From: Glycine soja
Lineage: Eukaryota; Streptophyta; Magnoliopsida; Fabales; Fabaceae
Assembly: GCF_004193775.1 (NCBI RefSeq)
Contig: NC_041003.1
Coordinates: forward strand, 40,677,611 to 40,741,610
Length of the DNA: 64,000 bases
Reading direction: 5' to 3'
Shown here: positions 1 through 13,400 of the stretch, in pieces
How positions within the stretch are numbered: position 1 is the stretch's first letter
How the letters are laid out: each line of letters begins with the position of its first letter
Program-made: the position numbers and the translations under genes
Notes under the pieces: model-generated
Told to the model about the DNA's origin: nothing
The model's database searches: none
What the model saw: only the letters and a program-made list of their open reading frames with translations

Positions 1-520
1 AGCTTATTTGGAACGAGCTATACTTAGATGGTAAGGAGTTTAGAATAAACTGAACATGGAAGTTCTCATTCACAACCATTCCCAAGGTCTTAAGTCTTAC
101 TGTAATGTTTGTCATCTTAATGACATGTTCATGCATAGTATGTGAACCCATCAAACTTCATGGTGGTCAATGTACTCATTAATGTCCCTACAAAAGACTT
201 ATCATCTGTTTGAAAGCACCCTTCCACTAATTCCATAAACTTTTTAGCACTTTCGATTTATGGAGAGTTGTCTTAATACTATCTGCAACAGTCATTTTCA
301 TCAACATTAGGCTGAGTCTGTTAGATCTTTCCCAAGCTTTATAATAGACTTTCTCTTCATTGCTACTAGCATCAGTAACAGTAACAAACTTCTCTTCCAA
401 CATAGCAAAATCAAGATCCAAAACATCGAGGTGAAATTGGACTTGATCATTCCAATCAGAGAAGTTAAGCCCATCAAAATTGGCACAGATGATACATGAG
501 AATTCAGTGAATTGGGAGCA
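1..520 (-). pseudogene. Copia gag (UBN2-type) fragment, frameshifted
   Basis: Minus-strand translation gives a typical plant Copia gag core: a DGLNFSDWNDQVQFHLDVLD-like opening near 470-420, then YYKAWERSNRLSLMLM and a TVADSIKTTL stretch (about 350-270). These are characteristic of UBN2-type gag proteins, which package retrotransposon RNA. The reading frame breaks near 227 and continues in other frames towards base 1, with short in-frame stops. There is no usable start codon for a whole protein. The remainder of gag and all of pol would lie outside the window. It is a decayed transposon gene, not a host gene. Confidence 0.75.
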
Positions 521-1516
521 TGTATTGCATAATAAAATTCACATAAGTGTTTTGAGACATAAAACACATATCATACATATGATTCATTCAGATAACGATC
601 AATGTATATTAATACTCTCCTTTGGGTGATACACCAATACACAACATACAAACATGATGATGCTAATAAAATTCTTAACATTATTTGACAATTAAATATG
701 CACCAATTAATAGTATTTATTTCCTTTGGGTATATAAATAAAACTAATGATACACACAAATTGCCTACAATTATATTCATTAATTATAAGAACAACTAAT
801 CAACCTTAGGGTGATCTATAAATGCCTTATAATAATGAATTTCAATTATCCATAAACCAATAATCATATAATTTAACATCCATTATTTTATGAGTAATTG
901 AAATAATCATTAATTTGGAATTAAATAACCTTATAAATTTGGCCACTTTGGTGACTAACAAATTCATTATACATTTAATTCCAACCAAATATATGGCCTG
1001 CACATACTTATTGCTATTAACAATTCATAGCCATTTTATTAATTTCATTCCAGGCCAAATAAATACCATACATTCACATTATAACTAATTAAATAATAGA
1101 AATTCAATCACATTGAAGCAAATGTATAGCATATACATATTTATTGCTATCGATAATTTTAAAGCATTCCCGTTAATTTAATTGCAGGGCATAAACTTTC
1201 AATCCTTTAATCACGTTTAATAATAATATTTGGAAAAAAATAAGTAAGTGGGATTCAGAAACGTACATGCAGTTGCGGCACTGCTTTTCATTCCAAGAAA
1301 GAAAAAGAACATGGTAGAAGGACTTTCGCTACCCACTTTCTTTCTTGAATATTATACTTTTTTGGGAAAAAAAATCAACAATCTCCCTTTTTATTTATTT
1401 ACAAAATATCATATTTGCAGTGGAAAAAATAAAATCCCTAAATTTCATAATTAGGGTTTATGCATAATTGGGAGAAAATAAATCATTATTGGAGAATCAT
1501 AAATTTCATAACACAT

Positions 1517-1528
1517 GCTTTGATATCA
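1517..1528 (-). other. Primer-binding-site-like sequence (tRNA-Met type)
   Basis: Minus-strand TGATATCAAAGC resembles the plant Copia PBS TGGTATCAGAGC (10 of 12 bases) and lies two bases after the proposed LTR end. Confidence 0.5.
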
Positions 1529-1530
1529 CA

Positions 1531-2150
1531 TGTAAAATGTTTAAGAGTTTCCTAGATTAACAATTATAGGAAACCTACAGGATTATGAAACCTATGGTTC
1601 TCACAAATAATAAATAAATAAATAATGCGTACATTTCTTCATAGGAAGAATTCCATCTGGTGTACTTTGATTTTCTTGGAAGAGGAGAGAAACAAAATTT
1701 CACTTCCTTGACTATTATTTCTGCCTCTCTATGTTTGTGATGACTATAAATTAGAGAGAACACTTTTCTGTAGGAAGGAGACATTTTTTTTTTCATGTTA
1801 GTGGGTATTAACCCCCTTTTATAACCACTACTTCCATCAAGTAGCAGTTACTTTTAAAAATTTCTCCTATTTAATCCAATTACAATTTAGTCCTTAATTA
1901 TTAATTATTTAATTAGTCCCTACATAAGTCACATGCTTCTCACATAAGACATTAATTCTAACATATGATTGTAATGACTCTAAGAATCTTGATATTACTA
2001 TCAAAATTGCAATCACAAATAATTTTTAAAACCTTAGTAACAAGCAGGGTTTTTCCTTGTTAATTGCCATCTTGGTGGGATTCACAAGCCAATGCAATCA
2101 CTTAACTATACAATTCTAATGGAACTAATGAATCATGGACTCCTCTAACA
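1531..2150 (-). repeat. Putative 5' LTR of the left Copia element
   Basis: On the minus strand the block starts TGTTAGAGG and ends CATTTTACA, fitting TG...CA LTR ends. It has a TATAAAA box and lies directly before the primer-binding-like site. No partner LTR is present, so the exact ends are inferred. Confidence 0.45.
1817..1823 (-). promoter_or_regulatory. TATA box of the left Copia LTR
   Basis: Minus-strand TATAAAAGGGGG, about 290 bases before the proposed LTR end. This is a normal place for a U3/R promoter element. Confidence 0.5.
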
Positions 2151-2440
2151 TTTATAACATTTATAAAATTTCACCATATGTGAAACTTCTAAGATTGTGT
2201 TCGACTTACAAGATAGAAATAAAAAAAATTAAATAAAATAAAATTTTCAATTAAAATAAAATAAAAAAGATACAAATTCTATATAAAACTCAAATTTTTT
2301 CTCATTTCTTCTTAAACCAAACATGACCTAAAGTTTTTCACCACTTCATTTGACTTTCACATTAGTGCACGTAAATACATACCACTTCATCAAACTACAA
2401 ATTAAAGGTCTAATATGTTTTGTGCGTGATGTGAACATGT

Positions 2441-2520
<80 letters not shown>
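2441..2520 (+). tRNA. tRNA-Leu (anticodon UAG)
   Basis: An 80-base type II tRNA that folds cleanly. The acceptor stem GACAGTT pairs with AGCTGTC (one G-U pair), followed by discriminator A. The D arm has TGGCCGAGTGGTCTAAGGCG. The anticodon stem CCAGA/TCTGG closes loop TTTAGGC, giving anticodon TAG, which reads CUA leucine codons. A long variable arm (TCCGAAAGGGC region) is present, and the T arm is GTGGG TTCAAAT CCCAC. The B-box GGTTCAAATCC is canonical. No intron and no encoded CCA, as expected for a eukaryotic nuclear gene. T-runs follow immediately. It appears functional. Confidence 0.97.
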
Positions 2521-2535
2521 TTTTGCAGTTTTTTT
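2521..2535 (+). terminator. RNA polymerase III terminator of tRNA-Leu
   Basis: TTTT directly after the tRNA, with a 7-T run starting 8 bases on. This is the standard Pol III stop. Confidence 0.85.
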
Positions 2536-4928
2536 ATCTGTTCTTTTTTTTTGTCAGAAAAAGAAATTCGGATAAAACTGTTTGACTAAGCAGGAACAGG
2601 CCTAGCCCAACACGTTTTTCATTCCATAGAATGATTTTTTTAACTATAGTAATTAGGATTTTTTATTTCTTAATGGGATTTCAACATGTTTTCATAAACT
2701 TTGATTCTTTTTTAGCAAACTATATAGACTATGGGACTAATCTTCAAAATGTGTAGTGCACATAGTCTTCAAAATGTGTAGTGCATAATATAAAGCGTGT
2801 TGTAACAAACTTTGCTGCAGAAATTATCTGGTGATTCAACTTGTGCTGTATATATGCTTAAACTTCAATTTGTGTCAAATTGAAGTTACACTACTGAATT
2901 ATGTATTGTAAAATATAAAATTAATTCATTCTATTGAATTATTTAGAAACGGACATTTATTTATATATTATCTATTAAAATAAAATAATGCAGTGAAGTA
3001 TTAATTAGTTTTTTTTATATTTATATATTTTTTATAAATTTAATATCTATTTTATAAGAACTTTTAATTGAATTGAATAAAAGCTACACGGCGCAGAAAA
3101 GTTTTATACGTTTTGAAGCTGAGGCCAAAGAAGATTTAGTAAATTGTGGTCGATATTAAGTGAATGGTGACACATTGGTTGATGTATTGAGTAATTATTT
3201 TAAGCTTTTGGATCAAGGTATATTAAACCCGTTATTGTGATTGGATCAGTTAATTCTTTGTTTTTCATATTTCCTAAATTACATTTTTTAACAAATTAAA
3301 GAACTTACCTGAAATGCGAGACCGTTTTGACGTATTCCAACTATATTACAACAGTATAAGTTCAAATTATTTCTTAAAACTAATCTTTTTGATGCGAATG
3401 CATTGCACACACATATATAGAATATATTAAAATTACTTGCTCATACATTTAAATTTCGTTGACGTAAAATTTAAACACCAGTATATGTCAATGTAGTAGC
3501 TTAACGTGCTAGGTGACAACACCATGGGCAGAAGGCTAAAAGTTAGACCTCTTTTTGTATAAAACAAGAGAAGAGGTATTATTGTTTCTACTTTATTTAT
3601 TTATTTGTACTAATTTCAAGCTGACTATTTTTTAGTTTCGACGTGCTTTCAAGTTCTCCACGATGATATACTCGATCACTACCGTTATTGAACACAAAAA
3701 ATGAGCTTTTTTCTTTATTGCTAGCGTAGGATAAACCCTAGACAAGATGTTTGTTCTCCCTCTGGCTCCAAAACTCTCCACTACTGAGTGATCAATCTGC
3801 CATTAAAATCAAACATCAAGAAATTAATCATATAGCATATAGTATGGTTGCTCTTGGAGTTTACGAACATGTATTAATTATCGGGTATATTACACTTTAT
3901 TTTCTTATAATTTCACACTTTCTCAACTCATTTCCTTCTAATTTTATAGCACTAAACCCTCATGAAATTTGAAATAAAGTGAAAAATCTACTCTTTTTTT
4001 TTTGTATCTTTTGTTAATTTAAATATGGTTTTAATATCTATTTACTTTATGCTTAAAGAATCTTTAGTGGTAGATCCCAAATTGGGATCTTAGAACTCTT
4101 TTTTTGGACCCCATAGTATCAGGTAGGATTGAAAATCTCTTAAGATTTGTCTCATTTTTTCTTGGTAGTTTTTATTTTGGGATTTTAAACAATTTTTTGT
4201 AAATCTCACATGAATTCACTTTTAATTTTTTTTCCTCCCCCACCCCAACCGCACACTTTCTTCTCTCAACATGCACTTCCTTTTTTCTTTTTCTTCTACT
4301 CCTTCTCTCCTGCCCTCCACCTTCTTCTTCCTTCCCTCCCCTCTACTTCACGCTACCTCCCTCTCCCTCTCTCCTCATATGCTGTTTCTTTCTTTCTTCT
4401 TCCTCCACCGTGGCCTCCTTCCTCGTCGTTGTGGCCTTCTTCTTCTTCCTTTCCCTCTGCCATAGACGCGACCTCCCTCCTCCTCCCCTTCCCGCAACCT
4501 CCTCCTCCCGCGACCTTCGTTCTTGTTTTTTCTTTTTAATTTTCCATTGTTTTTTTGTTGTTCCCAGGGGTTGGTTGTTGGTTAATTGGTTCTGTTTGTA
4601 ATTTTTTATTTTTTCTAACATTGTGTAAAGATCTTCAAGATTCTTCTACAAGAACCCATTCTCCCACCCCAGAGATCTCAACATTATCTTTATTGCAAGA
4701 TCTTTGCAAGACTAGATCTTGAGCACAAGATCTTTGCTCAAGATCTGCCATTCTCTTAGAAGAATTAATTTTGAATTGTTAAATGTGATTAGGATATATA
4801 TCTAATTAATCTCGGTCAAATAGGAACTTAGACCTATTAATTGCAATTTAATTGTACTCAAAATATTTTTTAATTTAACTCATCTAGTGATATAAAAAGT
4901 ACATATAAAAGGACAAGTTGGGAAAATA

Positions 4929-4931
<3 letters not shown>
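2536..4931. other. AT-rich intergenic DNA with a pyrimidine-rich tract
   Basis: No convincing gene. A 19-base unit CTTCAAAATGTGTAGTGCA is directly repeated near 2741-2790. A short inverted repeat (AACTTCAATTTG/CAAATTGAAGTT) lies at about 2861-2887. A strongly pyrimidine-rich tract runs about 4220-4530 and creates spurious Pro/Ser/Phe-rich open frames. Blocks near 4050-4100 and 4690-4770 (AGATCC/AGATCT-rich) look weakly inverted to each other and could be the ends of a decayed TIR element. Confidence 0.5.

Positions 4932-4987
<56 letters not shown>
4932..4987. repeat. (AT)n microsatellite
   Basis: Uninterrupted AT dinucleotides for about 55 bases, immediately downstream of the last recognisable invertase exon. 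Confidence 0.95.
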
Positions 4988-4990
<3 letters not shown>

Positions 4991-5040
4991 ACTCATTATT
5001 ATATAATTAGCATGAAATGGGGGGTGAGGTTTGCACATAC

Positions 5041-5823
5041 CAAACTCTGGAGAGAGAGCTTTTTATTATTGGCTAAATCCACATCCACAAAGCCTGCAAA
5101 TGATGGCTTGTACGATTCTCTCTTCGAAGAGGAACTATCGAGAAGTGTAAAATTAAAGTTAATTAGAAAACATGCACATAATTTTGAAAAAGCAATTGGA
5201 ATAATATATATGGAAGCCCTCACCCCCATTTTAGTTACTCGACTAAATACCTTCTTGCATTGGAGCACATGAGAACCACATGCTTATTTGGAGCTTTGAA
5301 AATTCTGAAGAAACTGGAGTAAACTCCAATTTTTCTGAAGCCTAAGTCAAAAGCCCAAATGGCCCAACCCCACCTTGGACCTTTGAACCCTTTTGTGCAT
5401 ATAGATCTTGTGTGTTCGCCCACCTAGAATCAAATGGCTCTGCCTTGTCCAAGCTTGAGAGTTAGAAGGTAACTTCCACATCAGCCTGCAATACATATTA
5501 TGTGCATATTATCTTAGCATAAATTATAAAGAAGAAAAAAATTAAAAAGTATATGTATTGTATATTGTAATTCCATTACAATTTATTATATATGATATGT
5601 TTTTATAATAATAATTTTTGATTATTTAATTAAGTCTATTTTTTTTTATCAAAGAACAATCCATAAAAATTAAACTCAACAATAGCCAATTAATTAGGAA
5701 GTTGACCTGAGCTGTAGTAGTCCCCTTAACTTCAACATAATGTCCCTTCTTAAGCTTTTGGTTGCTTATTTTAACTTCTTTCTCTCTGAGACGGTTTAAT
5801 TCTTCAACAGGCCATTGCACCAA
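5041..5823 (-). pseudogene. Invertase pseudogene exons 4 (rest), 5 and 6
   Basis: Directly across the transposon the frame resumes as VQWPVEELNRLREKEVKISN through KGTTTAQ (exon 4 rest, 5823-5707, donor GTCAAC). Exon 5 (5485-5251) has [30 protein letters not shown], then a one-base deletion before FRIFKAPNKHVVLMCSNARR. Exon 6 (5134-5041) encodes SSSKRESYKPSFAGFVDVDL and ends at LSLQSL before GTATGTGC. The expected last exon, starting IDHSVVESF in the family, is missing; an AT microsatellite lies about 50 bases further on. Confidence 0.9.
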
Positions 5824-6270
5824 CACTACTACAAAAACAACATTCTATGTCGGTTATGGACGACATTCTACGTCGGTTAATGACCGTCATCGTCTCCGAC
5901 ATCGTCAAAAGTAATGACGATATCAACGACGGTCGTCCGTAACCATCGTAGACAACAACAACTTCTAAGACGGTCACCTGGACACACCCGTCTTAGAATG
6001 CAGCGAAGTCTACGACGGTCATGGGGACAACACCGTCGTCAACTTCGTTGGATTCTACGACGGGCTTGTCCAGATGCCCGTCTTAGACTTTGCTGCATTC
6101 TACGGCGGTCTTGTCCCCATGACCGTCGTAGACTTCTTTGCATTCTACGAGTATCTCGTCCCCATGACCGTCGTAGACTATGTTGCATTCTACGACGGTC
6201 TCGTCCCCATGACCGTCGTAGACTATGTTGCGTTCTACGACGGTCGTCGAAAGAATCATCGTAGAATGAT
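5824..6270. repeat. CACTA left end: TIR plus subterminal palindromic repeats
   Basis: The terminal CACTACTACAAAA is followed by repeated TCTACGACGG/CCGTCGTAGA motifs in both orientations. From about 5900 to 6260 these form units with GTC-CCCATGAC cores, so single strands would fold into hairpins. In this superfamily such motifs bind the accessory transposase protein. Long open frames on both strands here are by-products of the repeat. Confidence 0.9.
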
Positions 6271-9200
6271 GATTTTTTTTATACAACTATTTAGAATGGT
6301 GGTTTTTCATTCAAAAAATCTGGAACATATAATAAATACGCTACATACAAAGCAATATCACAAGCTTCAGTCAAAAGCATTGACAATCCAATGCACAATT
6401 AGGTAGGTTGTAAAGCTCAAGCAAATAACACATCAATGTCAAAATTTGAAGACGATTAATTAGGTTGTAAAGCACAATCATTCAATTAATGCATCAGAAG
6501 TGCTTTATCCAATACCTAGCTTGAATCATCAAAACACCAAATAAAGCCATAAACACAATCCAATTCAATTGCAAATTAAAAGGTGTCACAAGCTTGTGTT
6601 GTATGACAAACCAAACATACAAAGCAATATCCAAGCCAAAGTTGATGGCTATTGAAGGAGTAAGTGCACCTTTGTCCTTGAATACATATAAAGATCACCC
6701 TAAAAAAGGAAACAAATATACATTTAGTAAAAGTTAATGTTAAGATTGCATAACTTGAGAGCATGAGAACCTAGATGTGTAGTTATATGCAAGCATTCAC
6801 AAAGTTTGTTAAGAAGTATATAAAAATTTTACAACATGGCCACAAGTCTAGGGTGATAAACCTACAATCAGTCCTCTCTTTAATTAAATACTATACCCGT
6901 ATACTTATCAGAATAGAACAATGAATAATCACTTCAGCTAATTTGTCATTATATTTTCATATTTTCATTTTTTCATTATCTTATAATCAAGTGATATAGC
7001 ATAAGAATACTACTTAGCTAGTAAGAATAATAAGAGCATTAACTAAAAGAATTGCATAAAGGATAAACTCATTTTAAATCTTACAAATTTTTTCTGATTA
7101 AACCTTCGTTCTATGCTTTTGAAATGTTTAAATATTAAATGTATTTTCCTTTTATTTTATATATTTTTATAAATACTAGAAAAAAAATTTATAAGGATTA
7201 TAGGATAATTAACATTACTCACCATCACTCAACTTTTGGGTTAGGGATCAATTCAAGCTTTTGACTACCTGTAAGATGGGACACCACCTTGCATTGGTTT
7301 CTTATTAGTCCGAATAAGAACTACAACAAGCACAAGATGGTGCCCTTGTTGTTTATGCATGTTAATTAATAGATATTTTCTTGTAGATTTAAATTTTAGG
7401 TGGCTTTGAAATTGAAGGTTAGTCATAAGCTTATGCTTATGCTTCATTCACTACAGAAAAGCCGCTTCTATGTTTGGTTCTGTTTGTTGTTATGATTGCA
7501 TTACACTATACGTGCTCAATACGAATCATGATTCTTAGTAACTTAGTTTTTTTTTTGTAATTCTATCAAAATTTCAGAAGACTCATTTCCATTTTCAACT
7601 AAAACATCAACATGCACCTCAATTGTATTGGCCAATTTCGTTTCGGATATTTATGGATGCAGTTATAATAACCAAAATTATCGCAACCTCTTCAAAACTG
7701 AATGTTAAATACTGAATCAACTTTTCCTTTCTTTTTTAAGATTAACATTGCATCATACAAAATAAATTATGGATGAAAATGTCTTATCTATTTGAGCACT
7801 GGCCAATGTTCTTTTCTTCTAACGCTGCATCAAGATCCATTTTAGAATCAGAGACTAAGTCATTCATTTTAATATATACTAAATTTAATTACTCATTTGA
7901 TTTCTATAATTTTTAAATTTATTCTTTTTAGTTCATATAGTTAATAAATGGATGTTTTAGTCCCTAAAGTTTAATAAGAGAATTTTGTAGTTCCTATGAT
8001 TTATATTTTAATTTTCAAAAGATATATGCGATTAAATTTTTTTAACTTTGTTAGTGAAATTTTTTTAATGGTAGGAACCTTTACTGTAATGGGAGACAAC
8101 CACTAACCTCAGGACCAAATAGAGAGAATATGCAAACCACACTACCTAGAGGAATGTGTGACCAGTGCCAATAACAAACGCTGACCTGGAATCCTCTCAT
8201 TGGTCAAAGGTAATTCTGTTGCTGGCTAGGAATCATGGTCCAATACCATTCTGTTATTTTCCCTTTCGTGCACCTTAGGACCTGTAGAGGACATGCAATA
8301 ACAGATTTTGCATTTCATTGCTTATATATATGATCGACATTGTAATGAAATGCAAGCAATGTAATGAGAAAAGTTCCTCTCCTTAATTCCCCCCTTTTCT
8401 AGAGGTACATAGACCTCAAAAGCTAGGATCCTTATGACTAGAATTTGTGCTCATAACAAACTATAAATCTGCGTACAAAATAGGAGTAGAGTAAATACTT
8501 ATCAATGCTCATAAAACAGAACATCACTGATCCATAGTTTGATGCACTTTAGCTGTTCTGTTACAAAGAAATAGCAGCAAATAAGGGGAAACTACTATTT
8601 AATTATTACTACACATACTGTTTACCTGTGACTAGCTTCTCTTTTTGCTTTCCTTGCTGTGACTGGTTGCTTGCTCTATTGGATTGGCTGTCTTCTCTCT
8701 ATGACTTGTGCAATCTTGCATGTGTTCCGCATCTGAATTTTGTTACATTTCTGAGTTTTGGATGCTATCTGTAGTGAAACAATTGAGAAGGATTTGGTTA
8801 TCCTTCTCTATAGAAAATAATACTTAATAATTAATAACATCATCAGATCCTATTCGTGAATTGTTAAACCAAGAAAAATACAAAGTCTATTAGGAAATGA
8901 AAATGTTCTTACCCTGCATTGATCTATAAGAAATGACAAACATATGTAGTGCTTCAAGATGCATTGATGTATAAGAAATGACAAAACAGGTAGCATTTCA
9001 TGGATTCTACCAAATGGATGGTTGGTTGTGAAGTTCTCAGGAATGCTCCTTTTCGGCAAGGAACCAAGCACCTGGTTGGCCGATTCCTCCGAGGTTGAAG
9101 TGGTTGAGTTGAAGACATGTCCTCCGATGATATTTGAAGTACCAACATGTAGAGGATCATCAGTGGGCATCACTGGGCAATTAGACCTGTTGTAATTGCA

Positions 9201-10440
9201 ATTGGTCTATTCAGTATTGTCAAACTAAGCATATCACTTGGAAATAAAGTGAGGATCCATGGTTACAACTAATGGCACAACACAAAACAATGCAGAACAA
9301 GAACCACGCATAATCAAATGTGCAGAGCAACAAAAAGCAGGAACAGACCCAAATTCAAAAGCAATTCAAGAAGCAGAATGAAAGCCAAAAACATGGACCA
9401 GTAAAGAAGAAACAAGAACAAATGAAGAAATTACCATTCAGCGTACCTAAAGGATTTTCTGGAAAAATGAGCTGGCATGAGTGGTGCTCAGCAACGTCGC
9501 AATGCAACAAGTACGAAGCTGATTTTATTTTTGTTTTGTCCTTTCCTCTAAGCCAATATGCCAAAAGAATCATTACAACTTGCTAGTGGATCAAGCAATA
9601 ATACAAACAGAACAATAGATAGAACAATGTATCTAATGGCAGAAATTCTATATAAAGAGGAACATTGTATCTCAAAACAGTTACATAATAATTAAACATG
9701 AATCTGTAATTCAATTGGATATATGAAAAATTATGAAGCTTCTTCCTCCTATTCCTGTTCCTTACGTTGTGTTTATCATTATGGTGGAACTGGCCTCCAT
9801 TCCAGTGTTATGCTAACATTCATGCTCATAACCAGGACACCAAATCACAGGTTCTGAAACGCATTCCAGCTGTTGAAACCAGGACACAAATGCATTCCAG
9901 ATGCTGAAACCAGGACACCAAATGACAGGTGTGGACAACAAACACGTTGAGCCATAAACATATGCAAGCAGGATGAACGAATGACCTGAAATAAGTTGGC
10001 CAAGATCATGAAGGTTGCAACTTTAGTGCAGGATAAGAAATGAATGACAGTGTTCATGCTTACCACAAATTGTACTGATCATGATGATGTTCCCTGCAGT
10101 GACCATATGCATTGTATCTGTAAAAAGCACAAGTAGAGTACAACAACAATTGTATATCCATTGGTTAGTTATTTGTATAGTTAATTCACTCCTGTGCTAC
10201 ATTGCTCTATTTCAAATGCAGCTTACATAGAGCCATTTAGTAGCTTATAAATCAATTTGGATATGGAAATAATGAATCATGATGTAATGTATTGTTCAAA
10301 GATATACACGCCCATAACATAGGGAACTCTTGAAAATTGGTTCCATGAACTCAACTTTAATCATAAAATAGCTATGAATGACGAAAATGTCATAATGAGT
10401 AAAAAAAAAGTTTTTTCCTTCAAAGAAAAATGTTCCTAAG
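6271..10440. other. CACTA interior, 3' side, no recognised gene
   Basis: AT-rich, transposon-internal sequence. A block around 8080-8460 has LTR-like features (TATATATA near 8323, then C-rich and pyrimidine-rich sequence), but no target duplication or partner was found. A minus-strand open frame at 8850-9173 (107 codons, Ser/Thr-rich start) matches no family I recognise. Confidence 0.4.
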
Positions 10441-10449
10441 TTAGCTAAA

Positions 10450-13400
10450 TTTTTCTAAGTTCTGAGTTCTTCATTTGGAGAAAATATCCCGCCCATTTAT
10501 GCTGCAGTGTTGTCATGTTCTCTGTTGTTAGCGTTGTTCCATCAGAAAACCATTGCACATTTGTAAATATCAAATTAGTAATTGACATACAAACAAGTCA
10601 ATTAGTGAAGTCTAATGACATTAACAAGTAAATGAATAATAATAAACTTACGCGAATCCATTCATCCTTCAATCCGGCACTTACGATGCACCATATCCAG
10701 TGCATTACATAGTATCCACACTCGTAATTTCCCGTTTGAACATGACTCTACAGGGAAGACGTCCACATAAGGTTGTTATTTCATACAACCACAAATCATA
10801 GAAAGATATATATATCGATATGTTATTTTATTATAACGACGTACCTTTGCTTTAATCCACTGAGGCACAGGTTGGGGTGGCTTTCCCTCTGCACTTTTGG
10901 TTACTAGTTTCATTGCACTATTTTAAATTCAAATGCCATTAGAAATAATCATTGTTGGTGTGATGTACCATTGCATTAGGTGAGTTAATATGGCAGAGGC
11001 AACACTAACCTGTTGACTACAGCCTTGATGGCAGCATCAGGCTTCTTTTGCAAAGAACAAAACCAAACCACTGTATTCTCAGCTGGGCACAGAACAAGAA
11101 GTTGCCAATGGGCCCTGAAGACATAAAGGAACTTCATTAAGCTAATATGTTTGAGCTAACTGTAGTTCAACAACATTAAGTCAACTTACTCATTTAAATA
11201 TGATGCTATGTAAAGTTGTTTTTGTGATTCCTTTATCCATCTTCCAATGTAATTTTCACAATCTTCACGTCTAGTCTTTGCATTGTGGATACATTGAGGT
11301 TCAGCGAAACCATATAGTGCTCCATAATCTATGTTTGCAGCCCAATCATGCATAAACCTGTTTCAAACATTCGACATAAAAGTAGTTAGTGGGTTATTTT
11401 AACTAACTTACTGGTGCAGTGTACATATGTTTGACCTAATAAACATATTTTACTTACATAAGCCACAGTTGTAGAATGGAGATGTTCAAACACTTGTCAC
11501 CTAAAATTATCTCAGTGACATCAGCGTGTGTGACGAAAAAGCCATCTTTGACATTATGGATCCCAAATTTAGTGCCATCCCATGGCAACTCAATCGACTT
11601 TTGGTAAATTTCAAACAAGTTCTTCACCAACTCTCCAAATGGATCAACTGGCACCAATGCGTTGTCCTCCTCAGCAGCCTTCAAAGATGAGCTCACGAGC
11701 TTCTCTGGATCCTACAGGGATAACAAAACACAAACAATTGGTACGTAAGTAACAATTTTACAAACTCAATAATAATATTATCCATGACTATCATAATTAC
11801 CTTATCCAATACAGGTCTCACCAAATATGTCGGTCATTCCACAAAACTCCCAACAACTTCTCCAACAAACTTTATTTCTGATGTTGGGAATGGGACCTGG
11901 GCATCACCTTCTAAAACTTTGACAACACTGACCTGAACCACATCATCAGCATAAGCCACGTTGTGGATGGTGCCAAAATTGTCGAATTGTTTGCCCAATG
12001 CCAATAATTTGGTAGACTTATCGGCAATTACATGCAGCTCGATGCTATCACCATGCATATCAGAGGTTGTTTTACCTATTGCATTTGTCTCCGGTGCTGC
12101 ACAACTCCCCTTGGTGCTTACCCTTGCTGCTAATAGTTGTATATCATGTGCTTGAAGTGGGGGTGACTGTTGTGATGCAATTTGTAATAACTCCAACTTT
12201 ATTGCTTGTTTTAGTTCTCCTTTAATTGTGTCCATAGTGCGTTGTTTTTCCTCTTCTACCCTCCTCAACCACGCCTCATCTCTTTTTATGTTTTCTTCTT
12301 CTACCTATCTTCACCATTCTTGCTGTAAGTTATCAATGATTTCAGCCAACTGTTCTAGAGTGATCGAGTTAGACAAAGTTGTAGAGTAACGTAATGTTGG
12401 ACCAAAGTACTGGCTAATTGTGACACCTGTCCCAGCCACACGTACACGACCTGGATGCTCTGGTTTTCCAATAGCTGTGTTCAAAATATCATCACGTCCT
12501 GAAGGCACAAAGCTGCCCTGTGTGCTCTACTCTTCCAAAGAGTCCTGTTGAAAAAACACAAAAAAGTGAAAAAGGTACAAAGGAACTTGTTATTGGAAAT
12601 AATTATTTAATTGTCACAAATTACATCACTAAGTTAGTTGCTTACAATTTTGTCAGCTATTTCTTTGGCGGCTGTAGACGGCATCTGCCCATATTGCTTT
12701 GTGCGGGCCATCTTCCACTTGGTGTGTCTAGAAATTGGGGATGGTGGGAGGTACAATGAAGGGTCCTCAGTGAATTGTGCTTGTTCTTCTGGTAACTTTC
12801 TTTTTTCATCCATTAATTTTTTTTTTCTAGCAGCTCATACCCTCCCCTTGACAACAAGTGCGGAGAGTCATTGTATTTTTGAATCTCTTGTGCCTTTTTT
12901 CGTATCCCCTTTGAAAAAAAATGAGCAATTGTCAATGATTAACAAAATCATTTGTTCAAAACAATTTAAGAGGATGTTTATACAACAATATAAGTAGTGA
13001 AATAAACTTGCCAACTAGGGGTTTGTCGGGTTTTTTCAAATTCAACCCAATCTTTTGCATCAATGCCATATTTAACCGAAGGATCATCTTTTGGTTGCCC
13101 TTCACTATTACCATAGACATATTTTGTTGTCAGCGAGGACTTAAATTGCCTCCATCACGTTGCCACCGTTGACATGACCTTTTTTTTTACATTATCACCC
13201 TCGGGGATGTCGAATTTCGCCTACAAAACATTTGTGTAAAAATAACATGATGTAACATATCAATGTTTGTAACAAATATTATATGCCCAAGAAAACGGAC
13301 TTACCAAAATGTCACCCCATATCATGTTCTTTAGAGTTTCTAGTACATTATTCCAGCTAGAGTGCAAAATTGGAATCTTGTCTCCTACCACAACTCTAAG

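Larger units (their letters stand above)
1..2150 (-). mobile_element. Ty1-copia retrotransposon, 5' part (LTR, PBS, leader, gag), cut by window start
   Basis: Read on the minus strand, this stretch has the order expected of a Copia element: LTR-like block (2150 to 1531), a tRNA-Met-like primer site, a roughly 950-base AT-rich leader, then gag. The pol part and 3' LTR would lie before base 1 and cannot be seen. The gag homology is clear. The LTR limits are inferred from TGTTAGAGG and CATTTTACA ends and an internal TATA box, with no second LTR to compare, so the right boundary is uncertain. Confidence 0.6.

Noticed and set aside
4210..4621. Overlapping open frames on both strands (about 60-110 codons)
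   Set aside because: They come from a pyrimidine-rich tract with simple Pro/Ser/Phe or Lys/Arg/Glu composition and match no family.
5914..6406. Three open frames, Arg-rich or with repeated PMTVVDYVAFYDG-like units
   Set aside because: They are translations of the CACTA subterminal repeat, open in several frames on both strands because of the repeat period.
8080..8460. LTR-like block inside the CACTA element
   Set aside because: It has a TATA-like tract and pyrimidine leader, but no TG/CA ends with a target duplication could be found.
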